Below, piece after piece: positions 9,038 to 17,664 of a stretch of DNA of 64,000 nt (position 1 is its first letter; each line of letters begins with the position of its first letter). Position numbers and translations under genes: made by a program. The notes under the pieces are model-generated. The model made no database searches. It had not been told where the DNA came from and worked only from the letters and a program-made list of their open reading frames with translations. This stretch comes from Roseibium sp. HPY-6. Lineage in GTDB: Bacteria > Pseudomonadota > Alphaproteobacteria > Rhizobiales > Stappiaceae. The DNA lies in NCBI RefSeq assembly GCF_040530035.1, contig NZ_JBEWCD010000001.1:2170001-2234000 (forward strand). Direction: 5' to 3'.

Positions 9038-10378
9038 CTATTTGCCGCGAAACGCAAAAAACGCGTGAACAAAAACCAGCGCGATGATCAGGGCTGTCAC
9101 GCCGAAAACGAGTTCGTACCCACCGACCGCGAAAGCAGCGCTGGACGCCGCCAGACCCAATGTACCGCCGATCATCTGTGACGACATGGCAATGCCGCCT
9201 CCCTGACCGTGTTTATGCTCTGGCAACGCCTCAGATATGGCAGCTCGTGTCGGCGTGAACAGAAATGGAAAGGACAGACCCACAAAGAGCAGCCCGGGTG
9301 CGATCCAGACAACGCTGTTCAGGGGCGCCGTCAGCACGAGCCAGACATATCCGATGAAGATGCTCGCCAGTCCGAACAGGACCATTTGCCGTTTTGGCGT
9401 CCTGTCCGCTAGGCGCCCGCATAAAGCCGCGGTCGCCGGCTGCACGGCAGGTCCGATCATGACGACCAGCCCTGCCAGAAACGCGCTCAGTTTAAGATCG
9501 GTTTGGGCATAGAGTGCAACAAAAACGAAGACCGGCATCTTGGCGTATTGGGCCAGGAATATCGTCAGCGCACTGCCGGCAAAAACCGGTTCCTTGAATA
9601 GATCGACTTCAATGAGCGGCGTCTCGACAGTTGTCTCGAACCAGCTGAACAGCGTGAGCAACAGCAATCCGAGCGAAATCAGCGCCCAGATCAACAGACT
9701 GTTCCAGCCCAGACTGTCGGCTTCCATCAGGGCGAAAATCGCACTGAACATGCCAGCCGCAAGAAGCGCAAGACCGATCCAGTCGATCTTGCCGGCCGGC
9801 GGCCGTTTTACGTCGCGCCATGTCATCGTCACGATGACGCCGACGGCAAGCGCAACGAAAGGGTTGATCCAGAAAATCCAGCGCCACGAAATGAAGTCGG
9901 TGAAAAGACCTCCGACAAGTGGCCCGAGCGCCAGGAATGTCGTCCCGACAGCGCCGCTGGTGGCAAGCGCAGCGCCGCGCACTTCCTTCGGAAAGGTCAT
10001 CGTGATCATGGCAAGAAACAGCGGAAAAATAATCGCCGCTCCCATGCCCTGCAGTGCTCGAAACAGGATCAGGGCGCTACCGCTCGGCGCAAAACCACAT
10101 GCAATGGAAAAAGCCGTGAAGACGGTCAACCCGACCAGAAACACACGCAAGGTGCCGAAGACATCCGCCAGCTTTCCGCCAACGGCAACAAAACAGGCGA
10201 AGGTCAACAGGTAGGCATTCACCACCCAATGCGCATCATTGTCGTCCAGACCGAAGTCCTTCTGGATGGTCGGCAGAGCGATCCCGACAACGGTTTCGTC
10301 CAGAAGAACAAGACCCAGAACGCAACTGACCGACCACAACAGCCACGTCTTTCGGTTAGATTCCGTGATGAAATGCAT
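9038..10378 (-). CDS. MFS drug:H+ antiporter, DHA2 (14-TM) family
   Basis: The 446-residue inner-membrane transporter has EmrB/QacA-type signatures: LDETVVGIALPTIQKDFG in the first helix (motif D1), GGKLADVFGTLRVF (motif A), and RALQGMGAAIIFP followed by SGAVGTTFLALGPLVGG (motif C-like). It probably exports hydrophobic or toxic compounds in exchange for protons; the substrate is unknown. The ATG at 10378 with GGGGAG just upstream is preferred; a GTG at 10396 is in frame. It ends 29 bases before the ars promoter, on the same strand, and read-through could reach the ars genes. Confidence 0.85.
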   Translation of the reverse strand: MHFITESNRKTWLLWSVSCVLGLVLLDETVVGIALPTIQKDFGLDDNDAHWVVNAYLLTFACFVAVGGKLADVFGTLRVFLVGLTVFTAFSIACGFAPSGSALILFRALQGMGAAIIFPLFLAMITMTFPKEVRGAALATSGAVGTTFLALGPLVGGLFTDFISWRWIFWINPFVALAVGVIVTMTWRDVKRPPAGKIDWIGLALLAAGMFSAIFALMEADSLGWNSLLIWALISLGLLLLTLFSWFETTVETPLIEVDLFKEPVFAGSALTIFLAQYAKMPVFVFVALYAQTDLKLSAFLAGLVVMIGPAVQPATAALCGRLADRTPKRQMVLFGLASIFIGYVWLVLTAPLNSVVWIAPGLLFVGLSFPFLFTPTRAAISEALPEHKHGQGGGIAMSSQMIGGTLGLAASSAAFAVGGYELVFGVTALIIALVFVHAFFAFRGK

Positions 10379-10379
10379 C

Positions 10380-10407
10380 AGGCTCCCCAAGTCCACAAGG
10401 GGAGCCT
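10380..10407 (-). promoter_or_regulatory. Hairpin covering the ribosome-binding site of the MFS gene
   Basis: The arms AGGCTCCCC (10380-10388) and GGGGAGCCT (10399-10407) form a perfect 9-bp inverted repeat with a 10-base loop. On the minus strand the 3' arm contains the GGGGAG that serves as Shine-Dalgarno for the ATG at 10378. It also lies 46 bases after the dppF stop and may act as the dpp operon terminator, though no T-tract follows. Confidence 0.55.
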
Positions 10408-10453
10408 ATCCGAGTTTGCCAGGACCGTGAATGCGTCGTCTCAGTTCGCTGCG

Positions 10454-11284
10454 TCAGGCAGCCTTGGCCGCGAGACGCTTGCGGATACTCTCGACATCGG
10501 CGCGCGGCGTCGCGGCAAACAGGGTCTTGGTGTAGTCGTGCTTCGGATCATTGAACACCTCGTCACGTGTCCCGTATTCCACGACCTCACCAAAATACAT
10601 CACCATGACCTTGTCCGCGATGTAGCGCACAACTGACAGGTCATGTGAGATAAACACATAGGTCAGCCCCATTTCGTCCTGCAGATCTGCCAGAAGATTG
10701 AGGATCTGCGCCTGGACGGACAGATCGAGCGCTGAAACCGGTTCGTCGAGCACAAGCAGCTTCGGCTTCATCATGATCGCGCGCGCAATCGCAATGCGCT
10801 GTCGCTGGCCACCGGAGAACATGTGCGGGTAGCGGCCATAGTGTTCCGGTTGCAGCCCGACTTTCTGAAGCATCTGCAACGCGAGATCCTGACGCTCAGC
10901 CGGTGGCATATCGGTGTTCAAGAGGAGCGGTTCTTCCAGAACGTGCCCGATCTTCTGCCTCGGATTCAGTGAGCCATAGGGGTTCTGGAAGACGATCTGA
11001 ACCTTCTGCCGCATTTCCTTGGAGATGCCGGTCTTCGAAATGTCGATCGGCAAGCCGTCGATTTCGATCGAGCCGGAGGTCTGCGCGTCGATCATGGTCA
11101 GCATGCGCGCAAGTGTCGACTTGCCGCAACCGCTCTCGCCCACCACGGCAAGCGTCGTCCCGCGTTCAACGTCGAGGCTTACGCCCTTGACAGCCGTCAG
11201 CGTCGAGGCCTTCTTGAAGAGGCCTCCCTTGATGTCATAGGTCCTATAGACATCACGTACCTTGAGGATCACATCTTCGGACAT
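10454..11284 (-). CDS. dppF: Dipeptide/oligopeptide ABC transporter ATP-binding protein
   Basis: This 276-residue cytoplasmic ATPase powers peptide import with DppD. Visible motifs: Walker A GESGCGKST (residues 49-57), Q-loop IVFQNPYGSLNP, signature MFSGGQRQRIAIARA, Walker B LLVLDEPVSALD, and the H-loop in YVFISHDLSVVRYI. It is the last gene of the dpp operon, starting one base after the dppD stop. The C-terminal region is shorter than in OppD/DppD types that carry an Fe-S cysteine tail. Confidence 0.93.
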   Translation of the reverse strand: MSEDVILKVRDVYRTYDIKGGLFKKASTLTAVKGVSLDVERGTTLAVVGESGCGKSTLARMLTMIDAQTSGSIEIDGLPIDISKTGISKEMRQKVQIVFQNPYGSLNPRQKIGHVLEEPLLLNTDMPPAERQDLALQMLQKVGLQPEHYGRYPHMFSGGQRQRIAIARAIMMKPKLLVLDEPVSALDLSVQAQILNLLADLQDEMGLTYVFISHDLSVVRYIADKVMVMYFGEVVEYGTRDEVFNDPKHDYTKTLFAATPRADVESIRKRLAAKAA

Positions 11285-11285
11285 A

Positions 11286-12122
11286 TCAGAACCCTCCTGC
11301 TTCGGCGAAATCGCTTACGGTCGGCAGGCGATCACCGGTCGCGTTTTCCGGCAAGGCTGACAGCAAAGCCTTCGTGTAGGGGTTTTGCGGGCTTTCAAAG
11401 AGGGAAAGCACGTCCGCTTCCTCCATTTTGCGCCCCTTGTATTGAACGATCACACGGTCGGCGGTTTCTGCGACCACACCCATGTCGTGGGTGATCATGA
11501 TAAGCCCCATCCCGCTGTCCTGCTGCAGCTTGACGAGCAGATCCAGGATCTGCTTCTGGATGGTCACGTCGAGCGCTGTCGTCGGCTCATCGGCGATCAG
11601 GAGCTTCGGCGCGCACGCAATCGCCATCGCGATCATAACGCGCTGGCATTGGCCGCCTGACATCTGATGCGGGAACGCATTGAGCCGGCCGGCGGGATCC
11701 GGAATACCAACAGAGGTCATCAAGTCGACCACGCGATCCTTGATTTGCCGTCCCTTCAGCTCCGTGTGCGCTTTCAGCGTTTCGCCGAGCTGGAAGCCAA
11801 TTGTGAAGCAGGGATTGAGGCTGGCGATCGGCTCCTGGAAGATCATGGAAATGTCTTTGCCGATGACCTTGCGCCTTTCTTTCTGAGACAGCGTCCTGAG
11901 GTCCAGCCCTTCAAAGTCCATTTTGTCGGCTGTGATTGTGGCACTTCCCGGCAACAGCCCCATCGTGGCCAGCATGGCAACGGACTTGCCCGATCCCGAC
12001 TCGCCGACAATCGCCAGCACCTCGCCCGGATCAACGGTGTAGTCGACCCCGTCGAGGGCCTTGAACGGACCCTTGGCCGTATCGAATTCCACCTTCAGGT
12101 TTCTGATTTCAAGAAGAGACAT
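11286..12122 (-). CDS. dppD: Dipeptide ABC transporter ATP-binding protein
   Basis: A 278-residue ATPase pairing with DppF. Walker A is GESGSGKS (residues 40-47), the Q-loop [13 protein letters not shown], the signature [15 protein letters not shown], Walker [13 protein letters not shown] and the H-loop [11 protein letters not shown]. The [11 protein letters not shown] form is characteristic of the DppD/OppD branch. Its start lies 3 bases after the dppC stop, indicating tight translational linkage. Confidence 0.93.
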   Translation of the reverse strand: MSLLEIRNLKVEFDTAKGPFKALDGVDYTVDPGEVLAIVGESGSGKSVAMLATMGLLPGSATITADKMDFEGLDLRTLSQKERRKVIGKDISMIFQEPIASLNPCFTIGFQLGETLKAHTELKGRQIKDRVVDLMTSVGIPDPAGRLNAFPHQMSGGQCQRVMIAMAIACAPKLLIADEPTTALDVTIQKQILDLLVKLQQDSGMGLIMITHDMGVVAETADRVIVQYKGRKMEEADVLSLFESPQNPYTKALLSALPENATGDRLPTVSDFAEAGGF

Positions 12123-12125
12123 GCA

Positions 12126-13055
12126 TCAGCTCCTCTTCAGTTTCGGATCGAGCGCATCGCGCAATCCGTCGCCGACCAGGTTGATGGCCAGAACGGTGAT
12201 CAGAATTGCCAGTCCCGGGAACGTGACAACCCACCAGGCCCGGAGGATGAATTCACGCGCTTCTGCGAGCATCGTGCCCCATTCAGGTGTTGGTGGCTGT
12301 GCCCCCATACCGAGAAAGCCGAGCGCCGCCGCATCCAGAATGGCATTGGAAAAGGAAAGCGTCGCCTGAACGATCAGCGGTGCGAGACAATTCGGCAGGA
12401 TCGTCTTGAACATCAGCCTGATGTGACCGGCACCTGCTACGCGCGCTGCAACGACATAGTCGCGCGAGCGTTCAGCGAGCACGGCAGCACGGGTCAGGCG
12501 CACGAAATGGGGTTGCAGGACGATGGCAATCGCGATCATGGCGTTGATCAGTCCCGGCCCCAGAATGGCGACAAGGACCAGCGCCAGCAGCAGCGAGGGG
12601 AAGGCAAGGATGATGTCCATCACGCGCATGATGAACGTGTCCACGGCACCGCGCATGTACCCGGCGACCAGCCCAATGGTGATGCCGCCGACAAGCGCGA
12701 TGCTGACGACAACGACGCCGATAAAGAGGGAAAACTGAGCTCCGTAGATCAGGCGGGAGAGGATGTCCCGGCCAACTGCATCCGTTCCCAGAAGAAACTC
12801 GGCCTTGCCACCTTCCTGCCAGACAGGCGGCACCAGAAAGCTGTCACGATATTGGAAGTCGGGGTTATGCGGTGCGATGAATGCGGCAAAAACCGCCATC
12901 AGCACAAGCAGAACAAAGACTACCAACCCCACGACGGCACCCTTGTTTTGAGAGAAATAATACCAGAATTCAGCAAGCTGGGCCTTGGTTGCGCTGCGGC
13001 TTTCAGCTTCCAGTTTGGCGGTATCGGCCTTGGTGGCCGGGGAGGTCTCTGACAT
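12126..13055 (-). CDS. dppC: Dipeptide ABC transporter permease
   Basis: A 309-residue inner-membrane permease with an N-terminal cytoplasmic segment of about 40 residues, a first helix, a periplasmic loop containing LLGTDAVGRDILSRLIYG (typical of the DppC/OppC group) and five further helices. The EAA loop that contacts the ATPase is seen as SRDYVVAARVAGAGHIRLMF. It is 17 bases downstream of dppB and forms the channel with it. Confidence 0.93.
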   Translation of the reverse strand: MSETSPATKADTAKLEAESRSATKAQLAEFWYYFSQNKGAVVGLVVFVLLVLMAVFAAFIAPHNPDFQYRDSFLVPPVWQEGGKAEFLLGTDAVGRDILSRLIYGAQFSLFIGVVVVSIALVGGITIGLVAGYMRGAVDTFIMRVMDIILAFPSLLLALVLVAILGPGLINAMIAIAIVLQPHFVRLTRAAVLAERSRDYVVAARVAGAGHIRLMFKTILPNCLAPLIVQATLSFSNAILDAAALGFLGMGAQPPTPEWGTMLAEAREFILRAWWVVTFPGLAILITVLAINLVGDGLRDALDPKLKRS

Positions 13056-13072
13056 GTTCCTGGTCCCTCGGC

Positions 13073-14080
13073 TCAGTTGTGTCGGATACGCGGATTGATC
13101 AGGCCGTAGAGCACGTCCACGATCAGGTTGACCAGCATGATAATCCCGGCAATCAGGAGAAGACCGCCCTGAACCACGAAATAGTCACGGCGTGCAATAC
13201 TGTCGACAAGCCATTTGCCGATGCCCGGCCACGAGAAGATGGTCTCTGTCAGGATCGCACCGGCAAGCAGCACACCGACCTGAAGACCGATCGTGGTGAC
13301 CACGGGAATGAGCGCGTTGCGTAAAGCGTGCAGACCAATGACCGAGCGCGGCGGAAGGCCCTTTGCCCGCGCCGTTCTGACGTAGTCTTCCCCCAGAACC
13401 TCCAGCATTGCCGACCGGGTCTGACGTGCGATCACTGCCAGCGGAATGGTTGCCAAAACGATGGATGGCAGGATCAGATGCCGGACCGCGGAAATGAAAG
13501 CGCCCTTTTCTCCGGAGAGCAGGCTGTCGATCAGCATGAAGCCTGTGACCTGCGGAAAGAAGTAGAGCAGTGAGATCCTTCCGGAGACAGGCGTCCACTG
13601 AAGGATGCCGGAGAAGAAGATGATGAGCAGCAGACCCCACCAGAAAATGGGCATGGAATAACCGACAAGCGCCGTTCCCATGATGGCCTGGTCCGCGATC
13701 GATCCGCGTTTGACCGCTGCGAAAATACCGGCCGGTATACCCAGGCAGACCGCGAGGATGATGGCACAGAGCGCAAGTTCCGCGGTTGCGGGAAAGAGCG
13801 TCAGGAATTCGTCGAGGACAGGTTTCTTCGAGGCAAACGATGTGCCGAGATCACCCTGAAAGATGCCGATGACGTAGTCAAAATATTGCTGCCAGAGCGG
13901 CTTGTCGAAGCCCATCTGGGCCATGAGCTCAGCCTTGCGTTCCGGATCGATGCCGCGCTCGCCGGCCAAAAGATCAAGCGGGTCGCCCGGCAGAAGGCGT
14001 ATGAAGGAAAACGCGACGAGGGTGACACCGAAGAACGTCGGGATCAACAGACCGAGACGGCCCAGAAGAAAGCGGAGCAT
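13073..14080 (-). CDS. dppB: Dipeptide ABC transporter permease
   Basis: A 335-residue inner-membrane permease that starts with the usual first helix (LGRLGLLIPTFFGVTLVAFSFIRLLPGDP) and has the EAA loop GEDYVRTARAKGLPPRSVIGLHALRNALIPV near residue 235. It follows dppA by about 117 bases that hold a strong hairpin, which probably lowers permease expression relative to the binding protein. Confidence 0.93.
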   Translation of the reverse strand: MLRFLLGRLGLLIPTFFGVTLVAFSFIRLLPGDPLDLLAGERGIDPERKAELMAQMGFDKPLWQQYFDYVIGIFQGDLGTSFASKKPVLDEFLTLFPATAELALCAIILAVCLGIPAGIFAAVKRGSIADQAIMGTALVGYSMPIFWWGLLLIIFFSGILQWTPVSGRISLLYFFPQVTGFMLIDSLLSGEKGAFISAVRHLILPSIVLATIPLAVIARQTRSAMLEVLGEDYVRTARAKGLPPRSVIGLHALRNALIPVVTTIGLQVGVLLAGAILTETIFSWPGIGKWLVDSIARRDYFVVQGGLLLIAGIIMLVNLIVDVLYGLINPRIRHN

Positions 14081-14152
14081 GTCAGGTTCCAGACAAAGAA
14101 GACCTGCGGAAATTGACGCAATTCATGCAGATATTCGCAGGTCACAATACCA

Positions 14153-14182
14153 GAAGGCGCCGGCATTCCTGCCGGCGCCTTC
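14153..14182 (-). terminator. Strong intercistronic hairpin between dppA and dppB
   Basis: GAAGGCGCCGGCA (14153-14165) and its perfect complement (14170-14182) form a 13-bp stem with a 4-base loop. Only scattered T residues follow on the minus strand. It is placed just after the binding-protein gene, where such hairpins commonly stabilise the upstream mRNA or cause partial termination so that more binding protein is made. Confidence 0.75.
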
Positions 14183-14197
14183 CGAACTCAAGCGGCT

Positions 14198-15802
14198 TTA
14201 CTCCGCAATGTCCACGCCTTTAAACCAGTGTCCACCTAGCGGGTCCATGACATAGCCGGTCACCTTGGAGGACATCGGCATATAGACCACGGAGTGCGCG
14301 ATCGTCGCCCACGGCGCTTCTTCTTTAAAGATCGCCTGCGCCTCTTCATAAAGTTTAGTCCGCTCCGCTTTGTCCGTCACGGTCTTGGCTTTTTGAACGA
14401 GTGCATCAAACTCTTCGTTACACCACTGAGCACGGTTGGAGCCGCCAACACCATCACAGCCGAGCAGAACGGCGAGGAAGTTGTCAGGATCACCATTGTC
14501 GCCTGTCCAGCCGAGCAGAACAGCACCGTCACGGTCGACGTCCTTGGAGCGGGAGAGGTACTCACCCCACTCGTAGGTAACAATCTCGACATTTACGCCG
14601 ACCTTGGCAAAGTCTGCCTGAATGACTTCCGCCATGCGGCGGGCATTCGGGTTGTAGGGTCGTGCAACTGGCATCGCCCAGACTTTCATGGACAGGTTCT
14701 CAACGCCGGCAGCGGCCAGCATTTCCTTGGCCAGATCCGGGTTGTAGTCGTCGTCCTCGATCGCCTCGTTATAGGACCACATGGTCGGCGGGATCGGGTT
14801 CTTGGCAGCCTGTCCGGAACCTTGGAAGACCGCGTCGAGGATTGCCTGCTTGTTGACCGCGTGGTTCAGCGCCTTGCGAACTTCCTTCTTGTCGAACGGA
14901 GCCACTTTGGTGTTGTAGGCAAGATAACCGACGTTCAGGCCTTGCTGTTCCAACATTGTCAGGTTGCTGTCGGCGCGAATATCTTCCAAGTCAGCCGGAG
15001 CAGGATGGATCATCACATGACATTCTTCAGCTTTCAGCTTCTGCAGGCGAACGGCAGCATCCGGCGTGATAGCGAAGATCAGGTTGTCGATCTTCTCCTT
15101 ACCTTCCCAGTATTCTGGGTGTGCCGCATAGCGGATCACGGCATCTTTTTGATAACCTACAAAGGAAAATGGACCGGTGCCGACCGGCTGCTGGTTCAGT
15201 TGTTCCTTGGTCCCGGCTTCCGCCAGCTTGTCCGCGTATTCAGCAGAGAGGATAGAAGCAAAATCCATCGCCATATTGGCAAGCATCGGTGCTTCCGGAC
15301 GATTCAAGACAAACTTGATCGTGTAATCATCTATTTTAACGATTTCCTTGATCAGGTCCGGCATGGACATGCCGTTGAAATATTCCCAGGCCGTGCCTGG
15401 GGTGTATTCATGCCATGGGTGATCCTTCTTCAGCTGACGCTCGAAGGAAAACAAAACGTCATCCGCATTGAAGTCACGGGAGGGAGTGAAGAAACTCGTG
15501 GTGTGGAACTTTACGCCTTTGCGAAGACTAAAAGTAAACTCCAGACCGTCTTCAGACACTTCCCAGCTTTCCGCCAACCCTGGTATAACTTCCGTCGTAC
15601 CAAGCTTGAACTCGACCAGCCTGTTGTAAAGTGGACGTGAAGAAGCGTCCATGGTCGTCCCGGCGGTATATAGCGCCGTATCGAAGCCTTCCGGAGACCC
15701 CTCGGAGCAATAAACCAGGGTCTTTGCGGATGCACCAGTCGCTGCGATCACGGCGAGGCTGGCGCCAAGAAGGGTTGCCTTCAAGGATTTTTGGAAATTC
15801 AT
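14198..15802 (-). CDS. dppA: Periplasmic dipeptide-binding protein (SBP family 5)
   Basis: A 534-residue periplasmic solute-binding protein that delivers peptides (or possibly heme/ALA-like ligands) to DppBC. It has a Sec signal peptide (about 28 residues ending ATGASA) and begins its mature part with KTLVYCSEGSPEGFD, as in the DppA group. Family-5 features include VIPGLAESWEVSEDGLEFTF, LRKGVKFH and FNADDVLFSFER. The ATG at 15802 is chosen, with GGGGAG about 11 bases upstream. It is the first gene of dppABCDF, with about 290 bases before glpK. Confidence 0.94.
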   Translation of the reverse strand: MNFQKSLKATLLGASLAVIAATGASAKTLVYCSEGSPEGFDTALYTAGTTMDASSRPLYNRLVEFKLGTTEVIPGLAESWEVSEDGLEFTFSLRKGVKFHTTSFFTPSRDFNADDVLFSFERQLKKDHPWHEYTPGTAWEYFNGMSMPDLIKEIVKIDDYTIKFVLNRPEAPMLANMAMDFASILSAEYADKLAEAGTKEQLNQQPVGTGPFSFVGYQKDAVIRYAAHPEYWEGKEKIDNLIFAITPDAAVRLQKLKAEECHVMIHPAPADLEDIRADSNLTMLEQQGLNVGYLAYNTKVAPFDKKEVRKALNHAVNKQAILDAVFQGSGQAAKNPIPPTMWSYNEAIEDDDYNPDLAKEMLAAAGVENLSMKVWAMPVARPYNPNARRMAEVIQADFAKVGVNVEIVTYEWGEYLSRSKDVDRDGAVLLGWTGDNGDPDNFLAVLLGCDGVGGSNRAQWCNEEFDALVQKAKTVTDKAERTKLYEEAQAIFKEEAPWATIAHSVVYMPMSSKVTGYVMDPLGGHWFKGVDIAE

Positions 15803-16049
15803 CAAACTGTTCTCCCCTTGATGAAGAGCATGGGCCTTGCATCATTGACGTGTGCAAAGGAGTTAAGCCCAAGCCAGGGCGAACTAAGGCTTTTTTTCGG
15901 CAGGAAATCAACTGCCAACATATTTCTAATTTTGCCCCTGTTTTGAAATTTTTTTGCTAGGTAAGCCATGCTGCCGTAACTTTTAACGCATCGACCCTCG
16001 CGCACGGAAATGTGATACCGCTGCGTAAGCACCAAAACAGTACTTAAGG

Positions 16050-16088
16050 AGGCACAAAAAGAAAGGCTCTCGAAAATGCGAGAGCCTT
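16050..16088 (-). terminator. Rho-independent terminator of glpK
   Basis: The arms AAGGCTCTCG (16063-16072) and CGAGAGCCTT (16079-16088) form a 10-bp stem. On the minus strand TCTTTTTG follows. It begins 9 bases after the glpK stop. Confidence 0.88.
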
Positions 16089-16096
16089 GGTAATGT

Positions 16097-17590
16097 TCAA
16101 TCCTGACGGGTGCGTGTTCGTTTGACCGCATCCTGCCAACCTGCAAGGAGGCGCGTTCTGTCGGTAGCGGCCAGTCGGGGTTCGAAACGTTTCTCCAGCT
16201 TCCATTCCGCAGAAAAAGCATCCTCGCCCGGCCAGATGCCCGCTTTCGATCCTGCCAGCCAGGCGGACCCCAGCGCGGTCGTTTCCGCAACAGTCGGCCG
16301 GTCGACCGGCGCGCCCAGAATGTCGGCAAGAAACTGCATCGTCCAATCGGACGCGGTCATGCCACCGTCGACCCGGAGGACCGGCTTTTCAGCTCCGGGC
16401 CAATCGGCGCGCATCGCCTCGACGAGATCGCTGGTCTGATATCCGACGCTTTGCAGCACTGCACGGGCAATTTCCCTCGGCCCGGTGTTCCGGGTCAGTC
16501 CGAACATCGCCCCGCGCGCATCCGCATCCCAATAGGGCGCGCCCAGTCCGACGAAAGCCGGCACCAGATAAACATCGTGGTTCGGATCCGCCTGCTCGGC
16601 GAGAGCCTGCGTCTCTCCGGCACTTTCGATCATTCCGAGACCGTCGCGCAGCCATTGCACAGCCGCCCCGGCGACAAAAATCGAGCCCTCGAGCGCATAG
16701 GTCGTCTTGCCGTTCAACCGATAGGCGATTGTGGTGAGCATCCGGTTATGCGATCGAACCGCTGTATCCCCCGTATTCATCAACGCAAAACACCCGGTGC
16801 CATAGGTGGATTTCACCATTCCCGGCTTGAAGCAGGCCTGTCCTACCGTCGCCGCCTGCTGGTCGCCGGCAACCCCGAGAATCGGTATCGACCTGCCGAA
16901 GAGTTCCGCGTCGGTCACACCAAACTCGTCGGCACTGTCCTTGACCTCCGGCAGCATGCTCATCGGGATATTCAGCACCTTGCAGAGATCTTCGTCCCAG
17001 CGGTTTTCATGAATATTGTAGATCAGTGTGCGCGCCGCGTTGGTCGCATCCGTCACATGAACGGTTCCGCCTGTCAGCTGCCAGATCAGCCAGGTGTCAA
17101 CAGTCCCGAAAACGAGTTCACCCCGTTCGGCTCGCTCCCGGACGCCATCGACATTGTCGAGAAGCCAGGCGATCTTCGTTCCGGAAAAATAGGGATCGAG
17201 CAACAGTCCGGTCTTTGCGGTAAAGGTTTCTTCCAGCCCCTGACCGCGCAGTGATGCGCAGAATTCGGAAGTGCGCCGATCCTGCCAGACAATGGCATTG
17301 TAAACGGGTTCCCCAGTCGAGCGGTCCCAGATCAACGTTGTCTCACGCTGGTTGGTAATCCCGATGGCCTCGACGCCGCTGCCGCCGTCGGGAGCCTTTT
17401 CCATCGCCTCCCGGCAGACACGAAGCGTGCTTGTCCAGATGTCCGACGGTGAGTGCTCAACCCACCCTGATTTCGGAAAATGTTGCGGGAACTCCTGCTG
17501 GCCCACGCTGATTGGACTGAAGCCACTGTCGAAAACGATTGCGCGACTTGACGTCGTGCCCTGGTCAATCGCCAAAACGCATCCGGCCAT
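16097..17590 (-). CDS. glpK: Glycerol kinase
   Basis: Phosphorylates glycerol to sn-glycerol-3-phosphate with ATP in the cytoplasm. The 497-residue protein has FGGY-family hallmarks: the N-terminal phosphate loop [29 protein letters not shown], the [14 protein letters not shown] segment, [15 protein letters not shown], and the C-terminal [22 protein letters not shown]. It is downstream of glpD in the same operon, 74 bases apart with a small hairpin between. No glpF is adjacent. Confidence 0.96.
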   Translation of the reverse strand: MAGCVLAIDQGTTSSRAIVFDSGFSPISVGQQEFPQHFPKSGWVEHSPSDIWTSTLRVCREAMEKAPDGGSGVEAIGITNQRETTLIWDRSTGEPVYNAIVWQDRRTSEFCASLRGQGLEETFTAKTGLLLDPYFSGTKIAWLLDNVDGVRERAERGELVFGTVDTWLIWQLTGGTVHVTDATNAARTLIYNIHENRWDEDLCKVLNIPMSMLPEVKDSADEFGVTDAELFGRSIPILGVAGDQQAATVGQACFKPGMVKSTYGTGCFALMNTGDTAVRSHNRMLTTIAYRLNGKTTYALEGSIFVAGAAVQWLRDGLGMIESAGETQALAEQADPNHDVYLVPAFVGLGAPYWDADARGAMFGLTRNTGPREIARAVLQSVGYQTSDLVEAMRADWPGAEKPVLRVDGGMTASDWTMQFLADILGAPVDRPTVAETTALGSAWLAGSKAGIWPGEDAFSAEWKLEKRFEPRLAATDRTRLLAGWQDAVKRTRTRQD

Positions 17591-17626
17591 GGCGCACCTC
17601 CCGAAATTCTTGTTTGTTCATGGAAG

Positions 17627-17648
17627 CTGCCGGCGGTGATGCCGGCAG
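17627..17648 (-). repeat. Intercistronic hairpin between glpD and glpK
   Basis: CTGCCGGC (17627-17634) and GCCGGCAG (17641-17648) form a perfect 8-bp stem with a 6-base loop. No T-tract follows. It may protect the upstream mRNA or set relative expression of the two genes. Confidence 0.55.
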
Positions 17649-17664
17649 TTCGAATTCGCCCAGA

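Noticed and set aside
11667..13052. Long plus-strand frame (461 codons) opposite dppD and dppC
   Set aside because: It is antisense to two clearly recognised ABC genes, is highly charged and resembles nothing; such mirror frames are common in GC-rich coding DNA.
14294..15640. Plus-strand frame of 448 codons opposite dppA
   Set aside because: Antisense shadow of a recognised binding-protein gene; no family pattern.
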